This document shows, piece after piece, positions 1 through 11,044 of a stretch of 64,000 nucleotides of DNA. The DNA is from Streptomyces barringtoniae (lineage in GTDB: Bacteria > Actinomycetota > Actinomycetes > Streptomycetales > Streptomycetaceae). Location of the stretch: the NCBI RefSeq assembly GCF_020819595.1, contig NZ_JAJHNP010000026.1:1-64000 (forward strand). Direction: 5' to 3'. The notes below the pieces were generated by a model. The model did not search any database. It had not been told where the DNA came from and saw nothing but the letters and a program-made list of their open reading frames with translations. Made by a program: the position numbers and the translations under genes. The first letter of the stretch is position 1, and each line of letters starts with the position of its first letter.

Positions 1-195
1 TTCCCCGGCGAGTTCCTCGCCGATCGGCCGGGACAGGTCCACACCTTCGATCTCCGCACCGATGTGCGGAGTCATCGGCGCGATCCGCAGCAGCCTGTAC
101 TCAGCCGGCGCCGTACCGGGCGCGGTCCGCTCGAGCACACGCCGGCCGAAGTGGATCAGCGGCTTTCCCAGCAGGGGGTTGGTGTCGGCTCCGGG
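1..195 (-). pseudogene. TauD/TfdA-family dioxygenase, N-terminal remnant, cut by window edge
   Basis: Reading down the minus strand from 195, one frame gives a peptide beginning DTNPLLGKPLIHFGRR and going on through TPHIGAEIEGVDLSRPIGEE to the window edge. The second motif is typical of the start of alpha-ketoglutarate-dependent TauD/TfdA dioxygenases. A stop codon (196-198) sits immediately upstream in this frame, and the sequence further up is a TetR fragment in another frame, so the normal start is missing. An ATG at about 78 inside the family domain could still start translation, so the gene beyond the window might be partly functional. The HxD motif and the rest lie outside. Confidence 0.55.
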
Positions 196-310
196 TCACG
201 CCCTGCTCGGTCACCAGCTCGATCACCGCCTCAAGGGTGTCGTCCGTGACCCGCTCCTGCCGCGGCCGCCCCGGCCCCCGCTCGGCCCTCTGCGCCTGTG
301 CCCCGACCAT
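196..310 (-). pseudogene. TetR-type regulator N-terminal fragment
   Basis: An ATG at 308-310 opens a reading frame whose first 39 residues contain GPGRPRQERVTDDTLEAVIE, the usual basic lead-in and first helix of a TetR-family DNA-binding domain. After about residue 39 homology stops and the frame turns into an out-of-frame reading of the dioxygenase remnant before ending at 101. The recognition helix is absent, so this cannot be a working repressor. The junction at about 190-200 looks like a deletion or recombination scar between two former genes. Confidence 0.5.
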
Positions 311-489
311 GCTCCGAGAATACGGGGGCGCGGCAAGCGCCCCCGTCGGGTAACGAGGCGTCCAACTGCCGGAGGCACGCGGCCGACATGCCGCGCATGG
401 CGTAATGAACCGCTCGGGCGGCTTCCCAGGTCACGTTGTGCGGAGGCGGTGAGCAGCGAGGACGCGGAAAGCGGGTGACACATCGGGCC

Positions 490-1716
490 ATGGGCACGGA
501 GCGCATTGACCGATCGGAGGGCTTCGGCGAGCGGCTGCTCGGCCTGCTGCTGGACAGAGCGCGGCTGCTGCCGCCCCAGATGATCGCCCCGCTGATCGCG
601 GAGGGGGTGGCCAGGATCGGCGGTCGTGACGTCTCCATCCTGCTCCAGGACTACGCGCAGGAGTTGCTGGTGCCGCTGCCGGGCAGGAAACTGCACGTGG
701 GCCAGCCAGAGCCGGTAGAGGACTCCCCCGCCGGGCGGGCGTTCCTGCGCGGGGACGTGGTCGAGGTACCGCAGGGCCCCGTCGGCGTCCGGATGTATCT
801 GCCACTGCTGGACGGCAGTGACCAGGTGGGCGTGATGGCCCTCACCCTGGACGCAGTCGGCGACGACGACCGGCGCCTGCTGTACAGGCTCGCCGGCCTG
901 GTCGCCGACATGCTGGTCACCAAGAACGCCTATACCGACCAGTTCTTCCAGGCCCGGCGCCGGGAGCCGATGAGCGTGTCCGCGGAGATCCAGTGGAGCC
1001 TGCTGCCGCCGCTGACGATGTCCTTTCCCCAGGTAGAGGTGGCAGGAGCCCTGGAGCCCGCCTACCGCGTCGCCGGCGACAGCTTCGACTACGCCCTCAA
1101 CGACAACATCCTGCACATGGCCGTCATCGACGCGATGGGCCACGGCCTGGACGCCGCGACGATGGCGACCGTGGCCATCGGCGCCTACCGGCATGCCCGG
1201 CGCGTGTTCATCAGCCTGGACGAAAAGTACGCGTTCATGGACGATGCCGTTTCCCGGCAGTTCGGGCCCGACCACTTCGTCACGGCGCAGCTGATGCACC
1301 TGAACATCACCACCGGTGAGATGGAACTGGTCAACGCGGGCCACCCCGCGCCGCTGCTGATCCGCGACGGCCGGGTCGTGCGGCAGCTGGAGACCGCCAC
1401 GACGCTGCCCGTCGGCTTCGGCGGCGAGATGCCCCGCGTCAAGGAGCACGTGCTCCAGCGAGGCGACCGGGTGCTCTGCTACACCGACGGCATCATCGAG
1501 GAGCGTCTCGCCGGCGGGGAGGCGTTCGGCGAGGAACGCCTCATCCGCTGCGTCAACGCCCTGGGGGAAGGGCCGTCGGAGAGTGTGCGGGCGGATCTGC
1601 GCCGGCTCTCCCACACGCTGAAGAGCGAACGGGACGGGCGCACCACCGACGACGCCACCCTTTTCATGATCGAGTGGCACGGGGGCACCGCCGACCACCT
1701 CGCGGTCCTCGACTGA
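490..1716 (+). CDS. PP2C/SpoIIE-type protein serine phosphatase
   Basis: A 408-residue cytoplasmic protein whose C-terminal two thirds is a SpoIIE-type PPM phosphatase domain. The metal-binding segments are visible as AGDSFDY (about 195-201), DAMGHG (about 215-220), NAGHPAPLL, YTDGIIEER (about 331-339) and a terminal TTDDATLFMI. The first 150 residues resemble a GAF-like sensory region without a cofactor motif. No membrane segment, kinase or HATPase domain is present. Such proteins usually dephosphorylate anti-sigma-factor antagonists. The start is taken at ATG 490; an in-frame GTG at 475 has a better purine-rich upstream (GGAAAG) and would add five residues. It converges on the larger phosphatase gene that ends 22 bp away. 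Confidence 0.85.
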   Translation: MGTERIDRSEGFGERLLGLLLDRARLLPPQMIAPLIAEGVARIGGRDVSILLQDYAQELLVPLPGRKLHVGQPEPVEDSPAGRAFLRGDVVEVPQGPVGVRMYLPLLDGSDQVGVMALTLDAVGDDDRRLLYRLAGLVADMLVTKNAYTDQFFQARRREPMSVSAEIQWSLLPPLTMSFPQVEVAGALEPAYRVAGDSFDYALNDNILHMAVIDAMGHGLDAATMATVAIGAYRHARRVFISLDEKYAFMDDAVSRQFGPDHFVTAQLMHLNITTGEMELVNAGHPAPLLIRDGRVVRQLETATTLPVGFGGEMPRVKEHVLQRGDRVLCYTDGIIEERLAGGEAFGEERLIRCVNALGEGPSESVRADLRRLSHTLKSERDGRTTDDATLFMIEWHGGTADHLAVLD

Positions 1717-1738
1717 AGTCCGGGCGCCCCCACCACAG

Positions 1739-4700
1739 TCAGGCTGAGGCCGTGGGGAGAGGCTGTTCGGTCCAGATGGACTTGCCGGTGCGGGTGTGTC
1801 GGGTGCCCCAGCGCCGGCAGAGTGCGGAGATGAGCTGCAGGCCTCGGCCGCCCTCGTCGGTGGCGGAGGTGTGGCGGATGTGCGGCGTGGTCAGGCTGGC
1901 GTCGGAGACCTCGCAGATCAGTGCGTGGCTGCGGAGCATGCGCAGCCGGATGGGGCCGCAGGCGTGCCGGACGACGTTCCCGACCAGCTCGCTGACCAGG
2001 AGTTCGGTGGTCATGATCAGGTCCTCGTCGGCCAGGTCCCAGTCGGTGAGCTGGGCGCGGACCAGCTCACGGGCCTGGCCTGCCGCCATCGGGTCCTCCG
2101 GCAACGGCCACTCCGCGACATTCTCCGCGCCCAGCGGGTGGGTGCGGGCCAGCAGCAGGGCGGCGTCGTCCACCAGCGCGCCGTGGGCGGGCAGGAGAGC
2201 GGAGGTCAGGGTGACGCAGAGGGCGTCCAGGCCGGACGCGTCCCCCGGTGAGGCCGGCATGGCGTTCACGGACTGGGAGAGGAGCTCGGCGAGGCGGCTC
2301 ATGCCGGTGGCGACGTCCCTGTCCTTGCTCTCGACCAGGCCGTCGCTGTAGAGGGCGAGCAGGCTGTCGGCGGGCAGCAGGGTCTCGAGGGTTTCGAAGG
2401 GCGGAGCGGCCACCCCCAGCGGCGGGTCCGGGGTCATGGGCAGGAAGGTGACGGTGCCGTCGGGGTGGGCCACCGCCGGGGGCGGATGACCGGCGCTGGC
2501 GTACGACAGACGCCGGGTCACCGGGTCGTAGATGGCGTACAGGCAGGTCGCGAAGGCGTCGGTGCCCAGGTCGCCGACGATGTCGTTGAGGTGTCCGAGG
2601 ATTTCGTCGGGTGACAGCTCCAGCTCCGAGAGGGTGCGCACGGCCGTGCGGAGGCCACCCATCGTGGCGGCCTCGGCCATGCCGTGGCCCATGACGTCGC
2701 CGATCACGAGCGCCACCCGGGCCGCGGACAGCGGGATCACGTCGTACCAGTCGCCGCCGACGTCGGCTCCCTGTTTGGCCGGCTGGTAGCGCGCCGCCGT
2801 CGTCACCTCGGGCAGCTCGGGCAGTGCCCGCGGCAGCAGGCTGCGCTGGAGGGTACGGGCCCGGGTCGTCGCCTCGTCGTAGAGCCCGGCCCGCTCCAGG
2901 GCCTGCGCGATCAGTCCGCTGAGCGCGGTCAGCAGCGTTCGTTCGTCATCGTCCAGCACCCGCGGTCGGCCGAAGGAGATCACCGCCGCGCCGATCTCGC
3001 GCCCCGACACCGCCAGCGGCAGAAAGGCCCACGCCTGCTTGCCGCCCTCCCGGATCAGGGTCTCGGTCCTCGGGTATCGCTTCAGGAACTCCTCCGGGGA
3101 GGAGATGAAGAGCGTGGTGCGGGTGCGCAGGGCGTCCCCCAGCGGGCTGGTGGCGTCCCGCACCGTCCACTGCCCGTCCAGCCGTCGGGTGAAGCGCTCC
3201 GAATATCCCCGGGAGCCGACCACGGTCAGCCGGTCGCCGGCCACGCCGAGCATGACGAGTCCGGTGGCCCCGAGGGGTGTCATCACGCCGTCGGCCACCG
3301 CCGCCATCACATCCTGGGCCGTGACGGCCTCGGCCAGCTCCCGCGTGATCCGCTGCACCAGGGCCGCCCGCTCCGCTGCCGCCCGCTCCGCGGCGGCCCG
3401 CTCGGCCTCCCGCAGATGCCGCTCGGTGGTGTCGGTGATGTAGAGCGTCAGGCCTTGCGGCACCGGTACCAGCCGCAGGTGGTACCACGACGTCCCGTCC
3501 GGCCCCGGTACGTCGAATCCGGCCGGTTGGCCCTCGGCCGCCGTGGCCCGGAACCGTTGTTCCAGCCCCGGCACGGCATGCAGCGCGGGAATGTCCCAGA
3601 GCAGGGCTCCGGCCACGTCCCCCGCGGCGCCGAAGAGCCGCTCGGCGGCCTGATTGAGGAATCCGATGCGCCAGTCCGTGTCCAGGGAGACGAAGCCGTC
3701 GCTCATGTGCCGCAGCGCCCGTCCCACCGACTCGGCGGCGGTGTGCGTCTCGCTGCTGTCCCGGAGGGTGCCGATCACCTTCACCGGCGTCCCTCCCTCG
3801 TCCGTGATCGTCCGGGCGCGGGCCTCGATCCAGAGGTACGTGCCGTCCTGGCGCCGGACCCGGTACTCGTCCTGGAAGCCGCCGCGCAGCTGGATGCCCA
3901 TGTCGAAGCCGCTGACCGCCCCCGGCAGGTCGTCCGGGTGGATCAGTTCTGCCCACGCCTCGATGCCGCCGGCCATCACCTCCGGATCGATGCCGGCCAG
4001 CACCTCCTCGACGGGCCGGTCGGAGGTCAGCTCACCGGTACGCAGGTCCCAGGTGTACGTGATGGACGGCACCCCTTCCGTGTCCCACGGGGGTGCCTCC
4101 CGGTCGGCGTCCCACGGGGGCGTCTCCCGCGGTCCCGCCCCGTTCTCCAGGGCGCGCAGCAGGGTGGGGGACGGGGTGAGGATCCCGGACGACCTGAGTC
4201 TCTCGGACATCCATGCCGCCACCTCGTGCAGAAAGGCGCACTCCGCCGCGCCGGGCTCGTCGCCCGGGGCGAAGAGGACCGAGAGCGCGCCCCGTCGCCG
4301 ACCGCCCGGAATGGGGACGGCCAGGTGAGCGATGCCGGCGGGGACCCGGGAAGGCCACAGGGCGGCGGGGTCCCGGCCCGGCACCGGGTCGGGCGGGGCC
4401 AGGTCGGGCTGCCAGGTGAGGGTGTCCTCGCGGGCGGCCCTGCTGGGCGGCGCCGTGCCGCGTGCCGGGATGATCAGCCAGGGCCGGATCATCGACTCCG
4501 GCAGGCCGCTGTCGGCGACCAGGTAGAGGATGCCGCTCATTCCGCCGCCCGGGAGATGAACCATGCCGCCCAGGCCGTGCACCTCGGCCACCGCCTGCTG
4601 GAGCGCGGTCAGCAGCACCTCGGCATCGCGCCGGTCCTCGTCCACGGCGTCGAGCAGCCGCATCCGCATGAGGGGCCGCTCCGAGGGCCGTACGGCCTGT

Positions 4701-4795
4701 ACGGTCCCCGAGCCCTGCGGCCGGCGCAGCGGATGGGAGGAGCCTGGCATGGAGGGGTCGGTGTTGTGCGCATCGCCACCTCTGGAATTCACCAC
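1739..4795 (-). CDS. Multidomain PAS/GAF sensor SpoIIE-type phosphatase with C-terminal anti-sigma-like HATPase
   Basis: A 1018-residue soluble signalling protein. In order: a GAF-like region (about 50-205), a PAS domain beginning SITYTWDL (about 242-350), a second PAS (about 355-460), an Ala/Glu-rich coiled coil (AERAAAERAALVQR), a GAF domain (about 480-640), a PP2C/SpoIIE phosphatase with GGDWYDV near 678 and VIGDVMGHG near 696, and a C-terminal HATPase_c kinase domain with an N box (ELVGNVVRH, about 935) and G box (DEGGRGLQL, about 979). This architecture joins an anti-sigma-type kinase and its opposing phosphatase in one chain. It starts at GTG 4795 behind GGAGGTGA. Signal and partners are not shown by the sequence. 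Confidence 0.9.
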   Translation of the reverse strand: MVNSRGGDAHNTDPSMPGSSHPLRRPQGSGTVQAVRPSERPLMRMRLLDAVDEDRRDAEVLLTALQQAVAEVHGLGGMVHLPGGGMSGILYLVADSGLPESMIRPWLIIPARGTAPPSRAAREDTLTWQPDLAPPDPVPGRDPAALWPSRVPAGIAHLAVPIPGGRRRGALSVLFAPGDEPGAAECAFLHEVAAWMSERLRSSGILTPSPTLLRALENGAGPRETPPWDADREAPPWDTEGVPSITYTWDLRTGELTSDRPVEEVLAGIDPEVMAGGIEAWAELIHPDDLPGAVSGFDMGIQLRGGFQDEYRVRRQDGTYLWIEARARTITDEGGTPVKVIGTLRDSSETHTAAESVGRALRHMSDGFVSLDTDWRIGFLNQAAERLFGAAGDVAGALLWDIPALHAVPGLEQRFRATAAEGQPAGFDVPGPDGTSWYHLRLVPVPQGLTLYITDTTERHLREAERAAAERAAAERAALVQRITRELAEAVTAQDVMAAVADGVMTPLGATGLVMLGVAGDRLTVVGSRGYSERFTRRLDGQWTVRDATSPLGDALRTRTTLFISSPEEFLKRYPRTETLIREGGKQAWAFLPLAVSGREIGAAVISFGRPRVLDDDERTLLTALSGLIAQALERAGLYDEATTRARTLQRSLLPRALPELPEVTTAARYQPAKQGADVGGDWYDVIPLSAARVALVIGDVMGHGMAEAATMGGLRTAVRTLSELELSPDEILGHLNDIVGDLGTDAFATCLYAIYDPVTRRLSYASAGHPPPAVAHPDGTVTFLPMTPDPPLGVAAPPFETLETLLPADSLLALYSDGLVESKDRDVATGMSRLAELLSQSVNAMPASPGDASGLDALCVTLTSALLPAHGALVDDAALLLARTHPLGAENVAEWPLPEDPMAAGQARELVRAQLTDWDLADEDLIMTTELLVSELVGNVVRHACGPIRLRMLRSHALICEVSDASLTTPHIRHTSATDEGGRGLQLISALCRRWGTRHTRTGKSIWTEQPLPTASA

Positions 4796-4954
4796 TGCCG
4801 ACGGTCACCTCCGCTCGCCCGCTGAGCCACCTGGGTTTCGGATGCGCACCTGCAGCGATCTCCATCCGGAAAATCCATCCCAGTCGGGACAACTTAAGCG
4901 ATTTCCCCCACTCAGGGGAACCGCTCGCATCGATTAACCGAAAATGCGATCGGC

Positions 4955-6025
4955 TCACCGTTCGTCACCATTGGGGCTTTCTTCGAAGACGAAGAGCGGT
5001 TTGGTGCCGTGTGCGGGTGCTTCGGCGAGCGAGACGGCTTCAGCGAAGCGTTCGAGCGGGAACGGCCGGCCCCGGGGGATGCTCAGCACCTCATCGGCGA
5101 CGAGACCGCGAACCTGGGACAGCGCGCGCAGCGCGTCCTCGGGTGAGACCGTGCCGAACCAGCGGTTCAGCCAGAAGCCTCGGACTGCCTTCGTCTCGTA
5201 GATGACCGAGCGTGCCTGCAGCGGAATCGTCAGCGCCGCAGGGTCGGTCTGCCGATGCGTCGAGAGCGCGCCGTAGACCACGAGCTCCCCTCCCGGAGCC
5301 AGTGCCTGGGACACCTGGGCGCCCACGGGGCCCGCGACACAGTCCACGGCCTTGCGCACGCCGGCCGGCCCCGCTATGTCAGCCACCCGCTGCAGCAGGT
5401 CCTCGTCCTCGGTGCAAATGACCTCGTCGCCACCGAGCGCTTTGATCTCCTCTACGGCATCGCGTCGCCGCACGACATTGATCGTGCGAACACCCAGATG
5501 CCGGGACAGCTGAATGACGAGCCGGCCGACCGTGGAGCCCGCGGCCGTCTGCAACAGCCATTCGCCCGGCTGTACGTCGAGTTCGCGCGTCACGAGGAGC
5601 AGCGCGGTCAACGGATTGACGGCGAGTTGACAGGCTCTGGAGTCGCTCAGCCGGCCGGGGACCGGCAGCAGCCTTCGCGTGTCGGCAACGAGGTATTCCT
5701 GCCAGGTGCCGGCCACGGGGGGCCCGGGTACCGCCGGGACCGTAGCGGCCACCACGCGCTCGCCGACCTTCGGTCCCCCGGTGTCCGGGCCCAGGGCCGC
5801 AATACGGCCCACGCATTCCATGTGGCCCCCGACAGCGGGAAACCCGGGGGAGAAACCGTAGCGGCCCCGCAGCACATGCAGATCACTGGCGTGAATCGGA
5901 GTCGCCTTCACACGGATCAGCGCCTGACCGGCTTTCGGCGTGGGAACAGGCCGGGATTCCAGCCGCAGGACATCGGTGGGCTCACCGGCCCTCACGGCTA
6001 CGAGCGCGCGCATGGATTGAGGCAT
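4955..6025 (-). CDS. Zinc-independent medium-chain reductase (quinone/enoyl reductase type)
   Basis: A 356-residue protein of the medium-chain dehydrogenase/reductase superfamily. The N-terminal GroES-like domain (MRALVAVRAGEPTDVLRLES onward) lacks the zinc-ligand set of alcohol dehydrogenases. The Rossmann part has QTAAGSTVGRLVIQLSRHLG (about 160-180), a variant of the NADP-binding loop seen in mitochondrial-type 2-enoyl thioester reductases. The C-terminal RGFWLNRW also fits the enoyl-reductase/quinone-reductase subgroup. It probably uses NADPH to reduce an enoyl or quinone substrate, but the substrate cannot be told. It stands alone between the phosphatase gene and the radical SAM gene, where I would have expected core-chromosome neighbours. 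Confidence 0.85.
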   Translation of the reverse strand: MPQSMRALVAVRAGEPTDVLRLESRPVPTPKAGQALIRVKATPIHASDLHVLRGRYGFSPGFPAVGGHMECVGRIAALGPDTGGPKVGERVVAATVPAVPGPPVAGTWQEYLVADTRRLLPVPGRLSDSRACQLAVNPLTALLLVTRELDVQPGEWLLQTAAGSTVGRLVIQLSRHLGVRTINVVRRRDAVEEIKALGGDEVICTEDEDLLQRVADIAGPAGVRKAVDCVAGPVGAQVSQALAPGGELVVYGALSTHRQTDPAALTIPLQARSVIYETKAVRGFWLNRWFGTVSPEDALRALSQVRGLVADEVLSIPRGRPFPLERFAEAVSLAEAPAHGTKPLFVFEESPNGDER

Positions 6026-6184
6026 GACCGGCCTTTCGTCTCTCAGCGCCCGCGAAACTCGGCGGGCGCTCCGGACAAAAGCGATGCTGGTGCCGACCTC
6101 GTCGTCGGCGCCCAGGCTGTCATCGGCGTCAGGCTGTCATTTCACGCTACGCCCGCCCGCCCCCGGACGGGCGCCTCGCCCACC

Positions 6185-8155
<1,971 letters not shown>

Positions 8156-8225
8156 CTCGCGAACCTTCGTGAGCTGACAGGGGTGACCATCAAGCGTAAC
8201 CCGGCCGAGGCCCTCCCCCGCACGC

Positions 8226-9725
8226 TCAGCCGGTCGCCCCGGCCCTGATCTCCTTCCACATCTCCGGCAGCTCCGCCTCCGTCCGTGCCGCCCGGGCCTC
8301 CTCGCGCCCGTACAGCACCCCGTATGTGAAGGTGCTCTCCCCCGCCGCGTGGGCCACCGCGGACAGCTCGCGCAGGGTCAGGCGGGTCATGACGCTGTCC
8401 TGGTGGTCGCCGAGGAGGGTGGTCAGGGACTTCATGGCCTTGGTGAGGGAGCCGGCCGGTTTCCCGAGGGCCGGTGTGGCCGCCTCGGCCGCGTAGCGGG
8501 TGCGCTTGGCCTTCTTGCGGGCCTCGTGCACGGCGACGTCGCGTTCCGCGCCGCGCGGGACGCCGATCGCCCGCTCGACCAGGGCGGACAGGGTCGCCAG
8601 GTCCTTGTCCAGGGCCTTGGTGAGCACCTTTTCGGGCTTCTTCCCGGCGGCCTTGCGCAGCGGCGGGTCGGCGAGGAGCGCGTCCAGGGTGTCCAGCAGG
8701 GTCAGATAGCGGCGGGAGTCCAGCACGCCGGTCAGGTGGGCCTGTGCACCGCCGCCGCGGGCCTCGGCCCAGGAGGCGAGGCGTTCGGGGACCGGGCCGA
8801 CGACGAGGTCGGGCGGGAGGGCGTCCAGGGCGGCCGTCAGACGTTCGGCCATCACTTCCTGGTCGCGGTCCACGCCCAGCTCGCCCGCGAGCCACTTCAG
8901 CTCGACCGCGACGGGGTCGGTGGCGGTGCGGTCGAGGACGGAGCGGAAGCTGCGCAGGGTGCTGCGGGCGCGGCGGGTGGCGACCCGCATACGGTGCACG
9001 GAGTCGGGCACGTCCCGGCGGACGGCGGGGTCGAGCTCGACCAGTACGTCCCGCTGGGCGCGCAGATAGGCCAGCACGTGGTCGCCTGCCGTCACCGGCG
9101 GTGCGGGCCTGCCCTTTGCACGGCGCCGTCCCCCTGTCTGTTTCAGGGCCCGGGCGAGCTTCGACGGTGATTTCGAGGGGCGCATGCCCGCCCGGCGCAG
9201 CCGTTTGTCCACCAGGTCCAGGAAGGCGGGGTCGCCGTCGTCGGCCAGTTCCACCTCGATCTCGGTCCACTGGGCGGTCCTGCCCGTCTCCCCGATCCGT
9301 TCGGCGGTCACGGCGTCGACGCTCGCCTCGGCCAGCAGGGTGCCGTCGGCGTCGACCAGGTGGCGCACGTCCCGGGCGGAGCGCAGCCGGACCAGCGGGA
9401 CCAGCTCGGCGTCCCGGATCCGGGAACGGACCAGGGCGGCGATCTCCTCCGGGACGGTGTCGGAGAGCGGGGCCCGGATCTCGTCCCGCACGCCCGGTTC
9501 GACCGGGAACTTCAGATGCCAGCCGGCGTCCGAGCCTCCGGTGCGGCGGCGCAGGGTGAGGGCGGCGGCGGCCAGGCGCTCGTCGGCGGTGTCGTAGTAG
9601 ATGGCGTCGAGCTCCGTCAGGCCCTTGTCCAGGACGGCCGCCACTGCGCCGACGCCGGTCAGGTCGGGCAGCCCGCTGTCGTCGGACTCGTACTTGCGCT
9701 CGATCTCGCGTTTCGCATCCGCCAT
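8226..9725 (-). CDS. CYTH and CHAD domain protein
   Basis: A 499-residue protein joining a CYTH (triphosphate tunnel metalloenzyme) domain and a CHAD domain. The hallmark ExExK is seen as E7, E9, K11 in REIERKYE, and the tunnel continues to about residue 190 with alternating acidic and basic strands. From about 218 to the end the CHAD helices contain regularly spaced basic residues (VHRMRVATRRARSTLRSF; VHEARKKAKRTRYAAEA). CYTH enzymes hydrolyse triphosphates or polyphosphate, and CHAD domains bind polyphosphate, so a polyphosphate-linked function is likely but not proven here. It lies between the radical SAM gene and rodA on the same strand, with gaps of 70 and 122 bp. Confidence 0.92.
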   Translation of the reverse strand: MADAKREIERKYESDDSGLPDLTGVGAVAAVLDKGLTELDAIYYDTADERLAAAALTLRRRTGGSDAGWHLKFPVEPGVRDEIRAPLSDTVPEEIAALVRSRIRDAELVPLVRLRSARDVRHLVDADGTLLAEASVDAVTAERIGETGRTAQWTEIEVELADDGDPAFLDLVDKRLRRAGMRPSKSPSKLARALKQTGGRRRAKGRPAPPVTAGDHVLAYLRAQRDVLVELDPAVRRDVPDSVHRMRVATRRARSTLRSFRSVLDRTATDPVAVELKWLAGELGVDRDQEVMAERLTAALDALPPDLVVGPVPERLASWAEARGGGAQAHLTGVLDSRRYLTLLDTLDALLADPPLRKAAGKKPEKVLTKALDKDLATLSALVERAIGVPRGAERDVAVHEARKKAKRTRYAAEAATPALGKPAGSLTKAMKSLTTLLGDHQDSVMTRLTLRELSAVAHAAGESTFTYGVLYGREEARAARTEAELPEMWKEIRAGATG

Positions 9726-9847
9726 GGATCGAATCTAGTTGTCCGCGAGGTGGTACGGCAGGGGCGGTGCCGGGTGAATGGCCGGAAAACTCCCGTCATC
9801 CACCCGGTGAACGGTGCGCCGCGCCGCCCCCGCCGACCGCCGGGGGC

Positions 9848-11044
9848 CTACGCCGACATGGGTTTCTGGACCTTGATCGACTGCAGCAGACCCACGGCCA
9901 CCCAGACCGCGAACATCGACGAGCCGCCGTACGACACGAACGGCAGCGGCAGGCCGGTGACCGGCATGATGCCGAGGGTCATGCCGATGTTCTCGAAGGC
10001 CTGGAAGGCGAACCAGGCGACGATCCCGGCGGCCACGATCGTCCCGTACAGCTCGGTGGAGTCGCGGGCGATGCGGCAGGCCCGCCACAGCACCACGCCG
10101 AGCAGGAAGATGATGAAGCCGGCGCCGACGAAGCCCAGTTCCTCCCCCGCGACCGTGAAGACGAAGTCCGTCTGCTGCTCGGGCACGAACTGGCCGGTGG
10201 TCTGCGAGCCGTGGAAGAGCCCGGCGCCGGTCAGGCCGCCGGAGCCGATGGCGATACGGGCCTGGTTGGTGTTGTAGCCGACGCCCGCCGGGTCCAGGCT
10301 CGGGTTGGCGAACGCGGCGAAGCGGTTGATCTGGTACTGGTCCAGGATGTGCAGCTGCCAGATGGCGATGCAGCCGATCACGCCCATGGTGAGCAGGCCG
10401 AAGACCCAGCGGTTGGAGGCGCCGGAGGCGAGCAGCACGCCCAGGATGATGGCCACCATGGCGAGCACCGAGCCGAGGTCCGGCATGAGCAGCAGGATCA
10501 GGCACGGTACGGCCGCGAGGCCCAGGGACTGCGCCACCGTCCGGTGGTCCGGGTAGGGCTTGTCGCCCGCGTCCACCCGGGTCGCGAGCATCATCGCCAT
10601 GCCCAGGATGATCGTCACCTTGAGGAACTCGGCGGGCTGGAGCGAGAAGCCGCCGATGACGAGCCAGTTGCGCTGGCCGTTGATGGTGGCGCCGAGCGGG
10701 GTGAGGACCACCAGGGCCAGCAGCACCGACAGGCCGTAGAGGATCGGCACCGCGTTGCGCAGGGCGCGGTGGCCCAGCCAGAGCGTGGCGAGCATCAGGG
10801 CGAACCCGATGCCGAGGTTCATCAGGTGGCGTTCCAGGAAGAAGTACGGGTCGCCCTGGTTGATCTCGGTGCGGTTGCGGGTCGCCGAGAACACCAGCGC
10901 GGACCCGATCAGGGACAGCGCCACGGCGGCCAGCAGTATCGGCCAGTCGAGCCTGCGGGCCAGCGAGTCACGGGCGAAGATCCTGGTCCAGCCGGCCCGC
11001 TCGGGGCCGTATCCGGAGACGGAGAAGCCGTTCGCGCCGGTCAT
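9848..11044 (-). CDS. rodA: RodA/FtsW-family peptidoglycan glycosyltransferase
   Basis: A 398-residue multi-pass SEDS protein that polymerises lipid II into glycan strands for the elongation or sporulation wall machinery. About ten membrane helices are apparent from residue 33 on, and family motifs are seen (NGQRNWLVIGGFSLQPAEFLK; LGSVLAM; GEELGFVGAGFI; PLPFVSYGGSSM). Its ATG overlaps the stop of the upstream PBP2 gene by 4 bp (11041-11044), so translation is coupled to its transpeptidase partner. In streptomycetes this locus gene is also called sfr and acts in sporulation. It closes the mreBCD-pbp2-rodA cluster. Confidence 0.96.
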   Translation of the reverse strand: MTGANGFSVSGYGPERAGWTRIFARDSLARRLDWPILLAAVALSLIGSALVFSATRNRTEINQGDPYFFLERHLMNLGIGFALMLATLWLGHRALRNAVPILYGLSVLLALVVLTPLGATINGQRNWLVIGGFSLQPAEFLKVTIILGMAMMLATRVDAGDKPYPDHRTVAQSLGLAAVPCLILLLMPDLGSVLAMVAIILGVLLASGASNRWVFGLLTMGVIGCIAIWQLHILDQYQINRFAAFANPSLDPAGVGYNTNQARIAIGSGGLTGAGLFHGSQTTGQFVPEQQTDFVFTVAGEELGFVGAGFIIFLLGVVLWRACRIARDSTELYGTIVAAGIVAWFAFQAFENIGMTLGIMPVTGLPLPFVSYGGSSMFAVWVAVGLLQSIKVQKPMSA

